Assembly: GCA_947650285.1 (NCBI GenBank)
Contig: CANTFL010000810.1
Location: forward strand, 1-64,000
Source of the DNA: Hyaloperonospora brassicae
Taxonomy: Eukaryota; Oomycota; Peronosporomycetes; Peronosporales; Peronosporaceae
Direction of reading: 5' to 3'
Length of the DNA: 64,000 nt
Made by a program: the position numbers and the translations under genes. The first letter of the stretch is position 1. Every line of letters starts with the position of its first letter. Of this stretch, positions 1 to 9,280 are shown in pieces. Under the pieces are notes generated by a model, which did not search any database, was not told where the DNA came from, and saw only the letters and a program-made list of their open reading frames with translations.

Positions 1-1317
1 CCGACAACATTTCTCGGGAAGAGACAACGCAGTCAAAAAATTTGCTGGTGCGGCAAGATGAGATCGGGTGGGCGCGCTATGTGTGAAAACGCGTGCGTAC
101 CGGTCAATGTCCGAAATCAAATTGTTTTGGAGGGTCTCCTTACTGATGGAGTCTTCCAAAAGTGCCTCTCCTTCCTGGTGGAGTCTTGTGGGGGTCACGC
201 CATAACAAGTTTCCACTACAATAGACATCGGTCTTGTGAATGGCGAGCTGGGGCGTCCGATGGAAGTAGCGTAGGATGCGAACGTCACGACGTGTACCCT
301 GCGACAGCAAATTCGCTTCGCGAACGTCGCGCGTAAACCCTGCGACAGCAAATTCGCTTTGCGAACGTCGCGACCTGTACATAGCTTCTGTCTTCGGTCA
401 AGACTGGTGCGCGGAGTGCCGATGCGGACCAGTGACCTGTAGTGTTCTTGCAGCTGCTATCACGCACGTCTGCGAGAACACGTGATTCAAGTACGATCTC
501 TGCCGTGACGCGAGTATTCCCCAACCATAGCAGTCACAACGGCTAAACCTATGCCCATGTTCATCCCTTTTACCAACAAGAGTCAGCGTTTCCGCTGTCT
601 GCACACGCCCTGTTGACCCCTTTCCACGGCATTTACCACATTGACAGCGTTGGTCTCGGTGTCGAGGGTACGGAGTGAGAAACGACGGCAGCTTGAGGCC
701 ACGTAAGCGCCGTTTGATTTTGCTACAACGCGATGTTGCATCATCATATGGCTCGAGGGATACTGAGACACTTGTAGCGCATTTCGTGGTGTCGTAAATT
801 TTGGTCTCGTGATCTGCTGCCAACAACACTGTGGGCGGTCTCCTGCACTATGCAAGCTCTCTTCGATGCTGAATTCATGGCACGATCACAATGGCATTTT
901 TGAACATTCATGTCCGCATGTGTTATTCGTGTCGGCGCACGTCCGTGGACAACCGACGGTCGGACTTGTCCGTAGATGCTCTCTGCTAACGGACAGCAAA
1001 AGCACGTGGGAATCGGACAAGAGCGACGTGTGCCTAGAAAGTACCCTTCTTTGTTTACAACGGGATGGAAGAACGTCGCAGGATGCGCGCCCATCTGGAT
1101 TCAGTATTCCGTCGGAACGAACCACAAGACGCCTTTGCTCAAGTTAATCAAGCCTGGCAGATCATGGTATGTTATCTCTGAAAGCGCTGTGATGGGTAAA
1201 CGCGACTTTTGTGCACCGAAGGCCTCCCCAGTTGGTCGCGTTGTCAGTTTGCTGTCGTGCAATCGAAGGACGGTCAGCTCAAAGGGAATGCCAGCATCCT
1301 GACGGGGGAGTGCAGAG
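1..1317. other. Left-edge region without a recognised gene
   Basis: Several overlapping open frames exist on both strands. The longest are on the minus strand at 398-829 and 744-1094. The first has a small cysteine cluster (CQCGKC). None matches a family I recognise, they overlap one another in different frames, and none has a convincing start context. The stretch most likely holds decayed repeat sequence plus the promoter region of the effector gene that follows. A short tandem repeat lies at 278-380. Confidence 0.4.
278..380. repeat. 41-42 bp tandem repeat, about 2.5 copies
   Basis: The string GCGAACGTC recurs at 278, 320 and 361, and CCCTGCGACAGCAAATTCGC recurs at 297 and 338, giving a period of 41-42 bp. 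Each unit also contains a short palindrome (TTCGCTTCGCGAA). The copies differ by a few substitutions and a small indel. No function is evident. Confidence 0.75.
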
Positions 1318-1334
1318 CTCTCATTATTCATTTC
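1318..1334 (+). promoter_or_regulatory. Oomycete-type core promoter (Inr/FPR-like) of the effector gene
   Basis: The sequence CTCTCATTATTCATTTC closely matches the oomycete initiator plus flanking region consensus (TCATTYYNCAWTTT), with one clear mismatch. It lies about 80-90 bp upstream of the ATG at 1412, a normal distance for Phytophthora genes. If transcription starts here, the longer in-frame start at 1211 is excluded and 1412 becomes the first usable ATG. The match is seen directly; its function is inferred. Confidence 0.6.
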
Positions 1335-1411
1335 GCTCTCGACCGTTCACTCGTGCAACGCACTCGCGTTTACGCCTTCTCTATCCCCTCGACGTCGTCT
1401 TGCTGCTCACC

Positions 1412-2923
1412 ATGCATCTAAGCTACATCATTGCTATCCTGACCACCGTCGGTAGTGCCGTCTGTGCGATCCCTGATCTACAGCAGCTCAAGTCGTTGCC
1501 CGTCGCTGGCGTAGCACAGCCGCCGGTCCAGATCACCCAGTCGGATCCTGGCGTCAGCAAGAGATCGTTACGCGTGCACAAGTTGGAGGACGAGGAAGAT
1601 GACGGAGACGAGGACGAGGAAGATGAGGAGAACAAGAACGAGGGAGATGAGGAAGATAAGCTTTCGCCGACGGAGGAAGAGAGAGCCCCAACCTTCTCCT
1701 TTTTAACCAATTTCAAGCCACTTGCCGGGACGTCGACTGCAAGCATAACACAGAGTGCAGCTTTGAGACGTGCGGAGATCGCAAAGAAGAGCTACCCATT
1801 GAGTACGACATCTGGTGCGCAAGCTGGACGGGTATCCATGCAACCGGCAACGAAAATCGCGCCGAAGGTGCAATCTCTGAGGACGAAACCGGGGACGAAA
1901 ATCACTCCCACACTGAAGAGCGTCGACGAAGGGGAGGTAGTGACACCGGCACGCGTGGATGAGTTGCTTTGGGGACCGAAAACCGTGCAGAAACTGGATG
2001 ACGTCGCGGAACCCGCCATGAGCAGTCATATGATGATGAAAGTCATGACAGAGCGCAATAAGATAGCACAGAAGTACAGGATACCTCTTGCAGACCCGGA
2101 AATGACGGCGAAAAAGTTTCGGAGCGCCGTCGATCAAGACGATCTGAAGCGGGGGGTCGATCCAGACGTCATCTATTCGACAGCGTACTTGAGTCGGTGG
2201 CTCGACGACATGAAGAAGTATTCTGGCGTTGTGGCTAAGGATAAGAACTATCACGTTTACTACAAACAGATCACGTCGAATCCGGACGCCCTAAAGCGGT
2301 TCGGGCCTCTCATGGACGAGACGAGGTACACTGACGATGTCGCTGCTGCGCTGGGTCGAGGGGCAAAGGGTGCGTCGTCAAAGGATGAGAAGACCGCCAA
2401 ACTCCTGGCCGATGCTCACGCTTACACAAAAGAGGTCGACGTGGTCAAAGCCACAAAGGTTTTCCTTGTGGAGGATGCTGTGAAGAAGGAGAAGGAGGCA
2501 GTCACTCGGATAGTTAAGCAACATGCGCAAAAGGCTGTCACGGATAAGTGGGATCTGGAGACAATGATGAAAACGCTGAAGGTGACCGATCAGACACCCC
2601 GAGACAGCTTCCAGCACAAGGCACTCAATGAGTTAATTATTAGCCGCATGCGTAACGACCTCGTTCGGAAAGCAGCCACTGGTCCTAATGGCCTTGCTGA
2701 CGAAGCCGTAGAAGTCACGCGTGCTCTCGAGAAGAATGCGCTTGCCCAGAAGCACCTTGTAGACGTTATCAGTCAGAAGCCTTCCGGTCCAATAATGTTG
2801 GACATAGGCGTCGGCAAGAAAGGGTTGAGTAAGCAGCAACTGAAGGACGCGGAAGAAACATGGACGTTGCTGAAGAAGGCCCGCAATTTGGGTCAGCAGA
2901 TTAAGCTGGGAGTGGGGCACTGA
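1412..2923 (+). CDS. Secreted RXLR-EER type candidate effector, 503 aa
   Basis: The predicted protein starts with a signal peptide (residues 1 to about 19, hydrophobic IIAILTTVGSAVCA). An RSLR motif follows at 51-54, then a long run rich in Asp and Glu (about 59-82) ending in EEER at 88-91. This order (signal peptide, RXLR, acidic stretch, EER) defines the oomycete host-translocated effector class. The remaining 400 residues are hydrophilic and helical in character. They include segments such as YLSRWLDDMKKY (about residue 255) and KWDLETMMKTL (about residue 375) that resemble W/Y helical repeats, but no named domain is recognised. I chose the start at 1412 because the core promoter at 1318-1334 lies just upstream and the signal peptide begins there; the frame is open 5' to 1211. 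At 503 aa it is long for the family, where most members are 100-300 aa. No intron or stop interrupts it. It probably acts inside host plant cells; the target is unknown. Confidence 0.8.
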   Translation: MHLSYIIAILTTVGSAVCAIPDLQQLKSLPVAGVAQPPVQITQSDPGVSKRSLRVHKLEDEEDDGDEDEEDEENKNEGDEEDKLSPTEEERAPTFSFLTNFKPLAGTSTASITQSAALRRAEIAKKSYPLSTTSGAQAGRVSMQPATKIAPKVQSLRTKPGTKITPTLKSVDEGEVVTPARVDELLWGPKTVQKLDDVAEPAMSSHMMMKVMTERNKIAQKYRIPLADPEMTAKKFRSAVDQDDLKRGVDPDVIYSTAYLSRWLDDMKKYSGVVAKDKNYHVYYKQITSNPDALKRFGPLMDETRYTDDVAAALGRGAKGASSKDEKTAKLLADAHAYTKEVDVVKATKVFLVEDAVKKEKEAVTRIVKQHAQKAVTDKWDLETMMKTLKVTDQTPRDSFQHKALNELIISRMRNDLVRKAATGPNGLADEAVEVTRALEKNALAQKHLVDVISQKPSGPIMLDIGVGKKGLSKQQLKDAEETWTLLKKARNLGQQIKLGVGH

Positions 2924-3660
2924 CTATTCACGATCGACAATGTTTCATTTTAATTCATACATATGCACTAATCTCATTGCACCACCTAGTTTGCGTTGGG
3001 CATTTTCGTTTGCTTTTCTTTAATGTATGTATAAAAAATCGTTTTGCACTTGCCTATCGTTTGCTACCTTACGATTGGCGTCCTATCAAAAATGCACTGG
3101 CACATCGAACAACGAGCACGGCCTTTTGGCTAGATGAGCACGTAAATGGACAGTGTACGGATGGCGAGCGGATCGCGATTGCAGTTAAAAAGCTTACTTG
3201 TGTCTTCTTCACCGTCACTCTCAGTGGATTGACAGATACAAGAGGTTCGTCATTTCCGCGCCTACAATCAAAGTCTCTCGTATCAATGAAAGACGAAATA
3301 CAAGAACACTGGAAGGTTCAGCACTAGTTTGTTTCTCGATTTTCACCACTGCGAGTTTATTTTACAAGCTCAGATGACCGTCGTGAATGCGTCGAGAGAT
3401 TAAAAATCATCATGCTCCCAGTGAATACATACAAACTATCAAGGGACCGAGACGTGCGTCAATATTGAAATGATAGTTGAGGGCAACTGCCTTGCTTCGC
3501 TGGTCGTAATCCTGTTCAGCTGCTGGTCGTCGTCCTGTACAGCTCCTGGTCGTCACTAGCCACCCGTTCGTCCACGACGTAAAAATGTCGACAAACCAAG
3601 CCACCAGCTTCTTACACTCGTAAATACACGACCGAGCGTGGCGACGGTTCTCAGTCAATC
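2924..3660. other. Intergenic region downstream of the effector
   Basis: This is AT-rich 3' flank. A plus-strand frame at 2977-3327 (116 codons) and a minus-strand frame at 3410-3658 show no family similarity and no good start context. I see no repeats or RNA gene. It probably contains the effector terminator. Confidence 0.4.
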
Positions 3661-4013
3661 GAAATCAGGTTCCGGTAAAAACTTCCCCAACAAGTAAACG
3701 CACAGTACCCCAACAATTGAACGCACCGTACCCCAACAGTTGAACGCACTGTACCATAGCAATCAAATCGCATGGCATCGTAGCAATCAAACGCACGTGG
3801 GGTACCCCAACAATTGAACGCACTGTACCATAGCAATCAAATCGCATGGCATCGTAGCAATCAAACGCTCGGTACCCCAACAGTTGAACGCTCTGCACCA
3901 TAGCAATCAAAACGCACGGCATCGTGGCAATCAAACGCACGGTACCCCAACAGTTGAACGCACTATACCATAGCAATCGAACACATGGCATCGCAGCAAC
4001 CGGACGCTGGGCC
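3661..4013. repeat. Higher-order tandem repeat (70-bp unit made of three about 23-bp monomers)
   Basis: GTACCCCAACA(A/G)TTGAACGC recurs at 3705, 3728, 3802, 3872 and 3942. The last intervals are 74, 70 and 70 bp. Each 70-bp unit contains three related monomers: GTACCCCAACAGTTGAACGCA, a GTACCATAGCAATCAAATCGCA type and a GGCATCGTAGCAATCAAACGCA type. The long minus-strand frame across the array (3665-3991, repeating Cys-Trp/Cys-Tyr residues) follows from the period and is not taken as a gene. The array abuts the 5' end of the decayed CPAP-like gene and may have replaced its first exons. Confidence 0.85.
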
Positions 4014-4328
4014 TCGTCCCCGTCCTCTCGCGCCGAGACTCGACAGGAGCTGCGCTCGACGCCCGCGGGTGCTGGTCCGCGCCCTTCCGCTCGCTCCTCC
4101 CAGCAGACACTCGTCCTCGTGTCACAGGTGCGTGTCCAGCTGCCACCGCCGCTGAAGCTCTCGAGTCGCTCGTTTCAAACGGGTCGCGACTCTGTTTTGT
4201 TGCGCTGCAGGACCCGCGTGCACGAACCTGTCGTCAAAGAGACGGCGATCGGTTTCCTTCTGCTCGGCGTCAACGGACAAGCGGCAGTCAGCTGCACTGC
4301 TGCCACAGCACTGCCGCACAGGTAGTGA

Positions 4329-7197
4329 ATGGTGCGCGGACGTGGCGACGCTTTAGCTGGACAGCGCGCGTTGTGTCCCTGGATGGCATACGATTCGGAC
4401 GGGATGAGTATGGCGAGCGCGCGGCAGTCGTGGGAAGCAAAGGAACAGCGGGAAGCGCAGGAGATTGCCGAGTTTGAGGCCATTGAGCGCCATCTCGTCG
4501 AGGAAACAGCCGCGTCTCAGCGCGAATAACAGCAGCTGTAACAGCAGCAACAGTCACAACAGCTGATTCTGCCACCGCACGAGCAAGAGAAAGTGGTGAG
4601 TGGGCACGAGTCGGAAGGGACCGACTGGGCCAAGTTCGGTGTGTCGCTAGTAGCGGACGTAGGGGAAGTCGACCACTCGAGGTGGCAGACAGCCAGGCCG
4701 GAGTCGTGGTTGTCATTGTCGTTTGATGACAGTCGTGACGATCGCGCTGATTTGGCAGCGGTGGTTACCAGCGATTCACTTCTGTTGGTGCGTGGCATGA
4801 GGTCTCAACGCAAGAAATCGGTCGATGCATGTGAAAAGCATTCTGAATTTCGCAAGTTTCATCGTAACGTATCTTCGAAGTGGAGTGCTTCGAGTCTCGA
4901 CGATGCTGGGCCATGGCATGACGGTGCGTTGGCGCGACTGCGGGAAATTGTAGCGCACGATCGATGTCCAAACGGTGTTGCTGCTACCGTGCTCGCTTCG
5001 TGCATCGATGACGGCCAGTTCACTGGTGACACTGACAGGCACCGAGCAGTCAAAGGTCGAGTACATTTGGTGACTCACGGTTGTCGAATGAATGACAAAC
5101 GACACGTACATGACGCTGAAAGTGGTGACCCAAGAGGCGGTCCCTCTGTTTCGTTGTTGGCGCAGCAAGTTCTGGAAGATATCGAGCACAGCCGAAACAG
5201 CGATAGTGGCAGTCTTTTCGACGAAGGCGACACAAGCCCGATTGACAGCAGCAGCAGCAACAGCAGCAGCATACGAGAAGATCGGGCGGCCCCGTCCGCA
5301 AGGGTGCTGACGCCATCCCTCCAGGACGGTGCCAGATCTACTGTCGAATACAAACTTCGGGGCAAGCAACATCTGACCGCCACCAGAGCGTCAATGACCG
5401 CAGGAAGACGCGATAATGACGGACGAACGCGACAAAGTAAGCTGGAGAGTACTGCGGTTTCTTGTACCCCAGCGATGCAAGAGGAAATAATCAGAAACGG
5501 CAAACGTGCGCAATCGCGAAACTGAGAATCGCACATTGCGGACTCTAGTATGAGACTACCCGCTGTACTAGAAGAGGCACTTTGTGAGCTAGACAAAGAT
5601 GTTAGGCAAAACCAAGCAGAGACGCTGCAGCTGCAGCATCAAAAAGAATGTTACGACCGAGAAGTAACGAAGCTGGCTGCCGAGAGGGGCGAAGCTGCAC
5701 AATGTAAGCAGCATCAGCGAACGTTGATCGAAGAAGACTGGGAGCAAGAGCGCACAAAAATGAACGAGAAGAAGCTACATTAGCGACAATGCAAGACGCG
5801 TGAGAATACTGTAGCAGCTGAACTGAACGAAAAGGAGTGTGCGGAGATAGGAATGCTCGAGGCGCGGATTGTGAATATGCAAGTTGATGAAAAAGTGCGT
5901 GCAGACAAATGGAAGGCAACAACTAGCAAGTTGCAGCGACGTGTTTCCGTACGTGATTGGCCGTTGACTGTTGGTTGTTCTGTGCTAAACGCTTGTCATG
6001 CGTGTGCTCGTTGCTTGTTGCACAGGAACTGGAAGCTGTTGTACAGGAACTGGAAGAGAAAAATCGTGAGCTTAGTGACGAAGTCGAGTTCATTAAGGAG
6101 TGTCACTCCAAGCAGGGTGGAGACTACGACCGGCGTCCTAAGACATACGAGAGGCTGCTAGATTGACAACAAAGTCCGACGTGCCTTCTACATCCCCTTC
6201 TGTGCTCAGTGTGAAGAACGGGTTCCACGAAATGAATGGCTTTGCTTGCGCTAGCGAAGGAAAGGCACAGCAATGGACTTCTTCTGACGACAGCGCATGC
6301 GGAGATGACAAGAACAAAGACAACACGGCGTTCTCGGGCTGCCATCATCATAACAGGGTGAACGGCGGCGAACGAGAGCGCAGTAAGTTAGCAGCCGAGG
6401 ACTCTCACCACTCGTGCGTATCCATGGTCCTTACGGGTGGAATGGATTGTCCAAGTGGAACGAACTTTGCCAGCGGCGCGAATCACGCGCGTGCAAGTCA
6501 TTCTGCAACTTCTGAATGGGTTTCCACTGTCGTTAGAAACGACGACGGTCGGCACGAAATTGGCTGCACCGATCAACACTGCCATGCTCGCGAGAAGAAC
6601 GATGTGACCTTAGCGGTAACATCTCTGTTGGGGCTTAATGTTATGGCGAAAGAGGCAGGGCAGAGGGGTGGGAAAAGGGAGTTGTCGTATGCGGGTGGAA
6701 GTAGAACGATCATGTTTCCGAACGGCAGTACAAAGGACATTGACGCAAGTGGCCACTTCGTGATTGAATTTGCGAATGGTGACCGTCGAGAGGTACAACG
6801 ATTGCTGTTGTTGTGCTGCAGATATTGGTACTTGTTCGTGACCGAATCGTTGTGATGAATGTTGCTGCTATAATTCTTCCCGGACACTGGAGTCAGCGTA
6901 TACTCCTACTACGAGGCTCAGACGACGCTGACGACGTATCCAGACAGCCGCAGAGTGTACGAATTTGCGAATCAGCAGATTGAGACCACTTTGCCGAATG
7001 GCTTGGTTGAGATCCGGTTTACCGACGGCACAACAAAGACCATTTCCGCAAACGGTGACGAGTTTTCTGTGTTTCCAGATGGCACGACTATGTTGAAACA
7101 GCATGACGGGCTGCTCGGAGTGACGCTGCAGAACAGCGAAACCACTTGCTTCTTTCCAGATGGTCGAATACCGGCTGACGATACTCGTTCCAGCTAG
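4329..7197 (+). pseudogene. Decayed CPAP/SAS-4 (CENPJ-like) centriole assembly gene
   Basis: CPAP/SAS-4 proteins build centrioles and basal bodies, which oomycetes need for flagellate zoospores. The 3' part encodes a T-complex protein 10 C-terminal (G-box) domain with repeated short strands: MFPNGSTKDID and VIEFANGDRRE (6712-6792), then YPDSRRVYEFANQQIE, RFTDGTTK and VFPDGTTML (6874-7110). Upstream is a Gln-rich and coiled-coil region. An intron fits at 5949-6025 (GTACGT..CACAG, phase 0). Damage includes in-frame stops at 4527 and 4539 (inside a poly-Gln run), 5523 and 5781, a frameshift near 6130-6165, and an intron at 6793-6873 whose acceptor reads AA instead of AG. The N-terminus appears lost at the satellite boundary. 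Identification of the G-box is firm; the family assignment rests on domain order. An intact copy may exist elsewhere. Confidence 0.75.
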
Positions 7198-8170
7198 ACA
7201 AGTGTCGTTCGGTCCGATGTAGTGCGTAATGAGCTACTACTGGAAAGCACGTCAAAGCAATGAATCAAGCATTCTGCTTACTGGCGAGGTGCTACTGTTT
7301 GCACGTACGCACGCACGATGAGGATCGGCCTTTCTACTCTTGGTCGTTCTCCGCGTTGTACGCGCGTGGAGTACCGGTATAATGATTATGGCCAGTCCAC
7401 GGTCTTACTTGGAATGTGGGATCAGTTGTCTCGTCCGTCCGTCGTCGGAAGTCTTAAGTCATCATCGTCGTCGTCGTCGACCTGGACAGGTGGCAAGAAG
7501 GGAGGAGATGACCATGTCCCGTGTCTGTGAGCTGTCGCGTATGCGCGAATCAGCGCCGTATCGATGAGCCCAGGCGTCTTTGATTGATGGCGACAGGCTT
7601 TGAGCTGCACTCTGTGGTGTGAACAATGTCCTCGGTGTCGGATGTGAGTACCTGGTGCTGCATCCTTGGCGGAGCGAGACCCACGCGCAGTATTCGCAGC
7701 TGCGTCGTGCTCATGGACGAAGACGACAGTGAGTTCGTAGTCGTTGGGTGCATTCCGAAGCCTGAGAAGTCGTCGATAGCAGTGGACTGCTTGGCGGCCT
7801 CGTGTCACTAGCTACGGCAGCGCTACCTATCGCTGCCACAGGGAGCAACTCGGAGAACGCAGGCGCGCATCGAGTGTTGTTCAGTGCATGTTCACATGTG
7901 ATGGGGACGATAGTGAGGGTGACTCCGTTTCTTGCAGGTTCATGAGCTTGTACGGTGATGGAGTAGCTGCTGGATGGTATGAGGACCTGCCCTTACGAAG
8001 GATCCGAGAAGAAACGGAATGGACAATGGGTGGGCAGAAGCTGATGGGGCTGTACTTTTTGGGGGTGATTGGCCCTGTAGGAGGTACGGGCGACGCGCAG
8101 CAGACGACAACGAGCAGCAAGTCGCACCGGTATCCTGGCAGGCGAACACAGTAGCGGAAACGGTCGTTAG
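7198..8170 (+). other. Unrecognised low-confidence coding fragments
   Basis: Short plus-strand frames occur at 7318-7530, 7626-7811 and 7888-8154. The 7626-7811 frame (CCILGGARPTRSIRSCVVLMD, then a stretch ending KPEKSS) reads like a piece of a real protein, and a CTTGCAG acceptor-like site lies at about 7932-7938. No family can be named with confidence. A CGTCGTCGTCG run sits near 7465-7480. The region may be a broken host gene lying between the CPAP pseudogene and the gypsy remnant. Confidence 0.3.
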
Positions 8171-8174
8171 TCGA

Positions 8175-8994
8175 CAAGCGCATATGAACGACGTACCCTG
8201 GCTTAAACGCCATGAGCCATGAATTAGTTGCGGTTTAAAGACCGTGGGCGTAACGCGCAATGTTCCTAGCGAAGCATTAGATATTCATGTATCCACCTTC
8301 TCTAGGCAACAGAAGCGCCACTGGTGCGAGACCATTACAGAGGATGTAAGTATGCTGGAAATGGAATGTCAGGGATACATTATATCCAATTTCACCAACG
8401 GTGATGCTATTTTAACACGCCACATGCTAGTTAAACATGCTAGTTAAACAGCTCATTAGTTAAAAATCGTGATACGTTAACGTTTAGTGGATGATGAACT
8501 CGAGATGTGTCACTCATCATCGGATATCAATTCAGACATCAACTTTCGCATAGAGGAATGTAAGGTAGAGAACCCTGTTATTCTCGTGAACACGAATATT
8601 CCGACCTCTAGGAGGAGTACGGTCTCGGCACAGAGACTTCGGCGACGCCAGATAGCTCCTGAGAGACGCAGAGTGTCTATGATGTCACAGGTCGATGCCA
8701 GCGAACATCTGTATTACCTCATCAATGGAGTGACTGGTAACATTGATCTTGGTAGAAGCCTTTGAAATATTTCATCTTTGCATGCTCTTAAGATCTAGAC
8801 TATATATCTTTTGATATGTTTAGCTAGGTGTATAAGGCTACGCAACTCATCTGATATTGTGGTCATCTGACCTAATGTTGATCCCAAATCATCTTTTCTT
8901 CATGATCGAAGCTGTCCTTGAGATTACGAATGCGACACAAAGTGCGCGCAGTAGATCGTCGACACTTAAAATTATGTAAGTCCGTTCTATCCAA
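8175..8994 (+). pseudogene. Gypsy pol remnant, left part (protease end to RT upstream linker)
   Basis: The frames align in order with the intact gypsy element at 25-32 kb. WLKRHEP..GVTRNV (8193-8268) matches the protease tail WLERHKLW..GATRNV. FSRQQKRHW..TEDV (8300-8345) matches FARQQKHFW..AEDV. SRRSTVSAQRLRRR (8610-8650) matches SRRRTVSVRKRFHR. The final segment has SVLEITNA..SARSRSST, ending at codons for PFYP. Many stops and frameshifts are present. The fragment ends exactly at the Copia LTR at 8995 and resumes at 14254. Confidence 0.75.
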
Positions 8995-9249
8995 TCTTCG
9001 TTCGCGATGTCGCTAGACGTAGAAAGGTAGTACGGAGCACGGTGGCAAAATGATTCTGTCATTTATCTTGTGCTATACATCTTTCTACTTTTCTCGTGTA
9101 ATCCTTCCTGTCCACTCGATCAGCAAATGTTAAATATCGTGTCAGACAATGTATTCTCCTCACGAAGACAACGTCATGCGCCGCATTCACCATCGCCGCC
9201 CGGCGCGCTTCCTGCGCGATCGTACTTACAGCGACACTCCTTTTTAACA
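8995..9249 (-). repeat. Copia element 1, 3' LTR
   Basis: This 255-bp direct repeat matches 14000-14253. In element orientation it begins TGTTAAAA; the far end should be CA but has decayed (TC on the plus strand at 8995 in place of TG). Confidence 0.9.
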
Positions 9250-9280
9250 CTACTCCTCAGCCATGACTCCCGCACAACTA

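Noticed and set aside
1211..1411. 67-codon N-terminal extension of the effector frame
   Set aside because: It lies mostly upstream of the core promoter at 1318-1334 and would bury the signal peptide.
3665..3991. Minus-strand repetitive Cys/Trp/Tyr protein
   Set aside because: Produced by the period of the 70-bp satellite; no start signal or family.
3695..4013. CRISPR-like repeat array
   Set aside because: Units are contiguous related monomers without unique spacers, and the genome is eukaryotic.
4776..5596. Minus-strand frames of up to 198 codons
   Set aside because: Antisense to the CPAP-like coding sequence and built of Gln/Ser-repeat complements; no domain.
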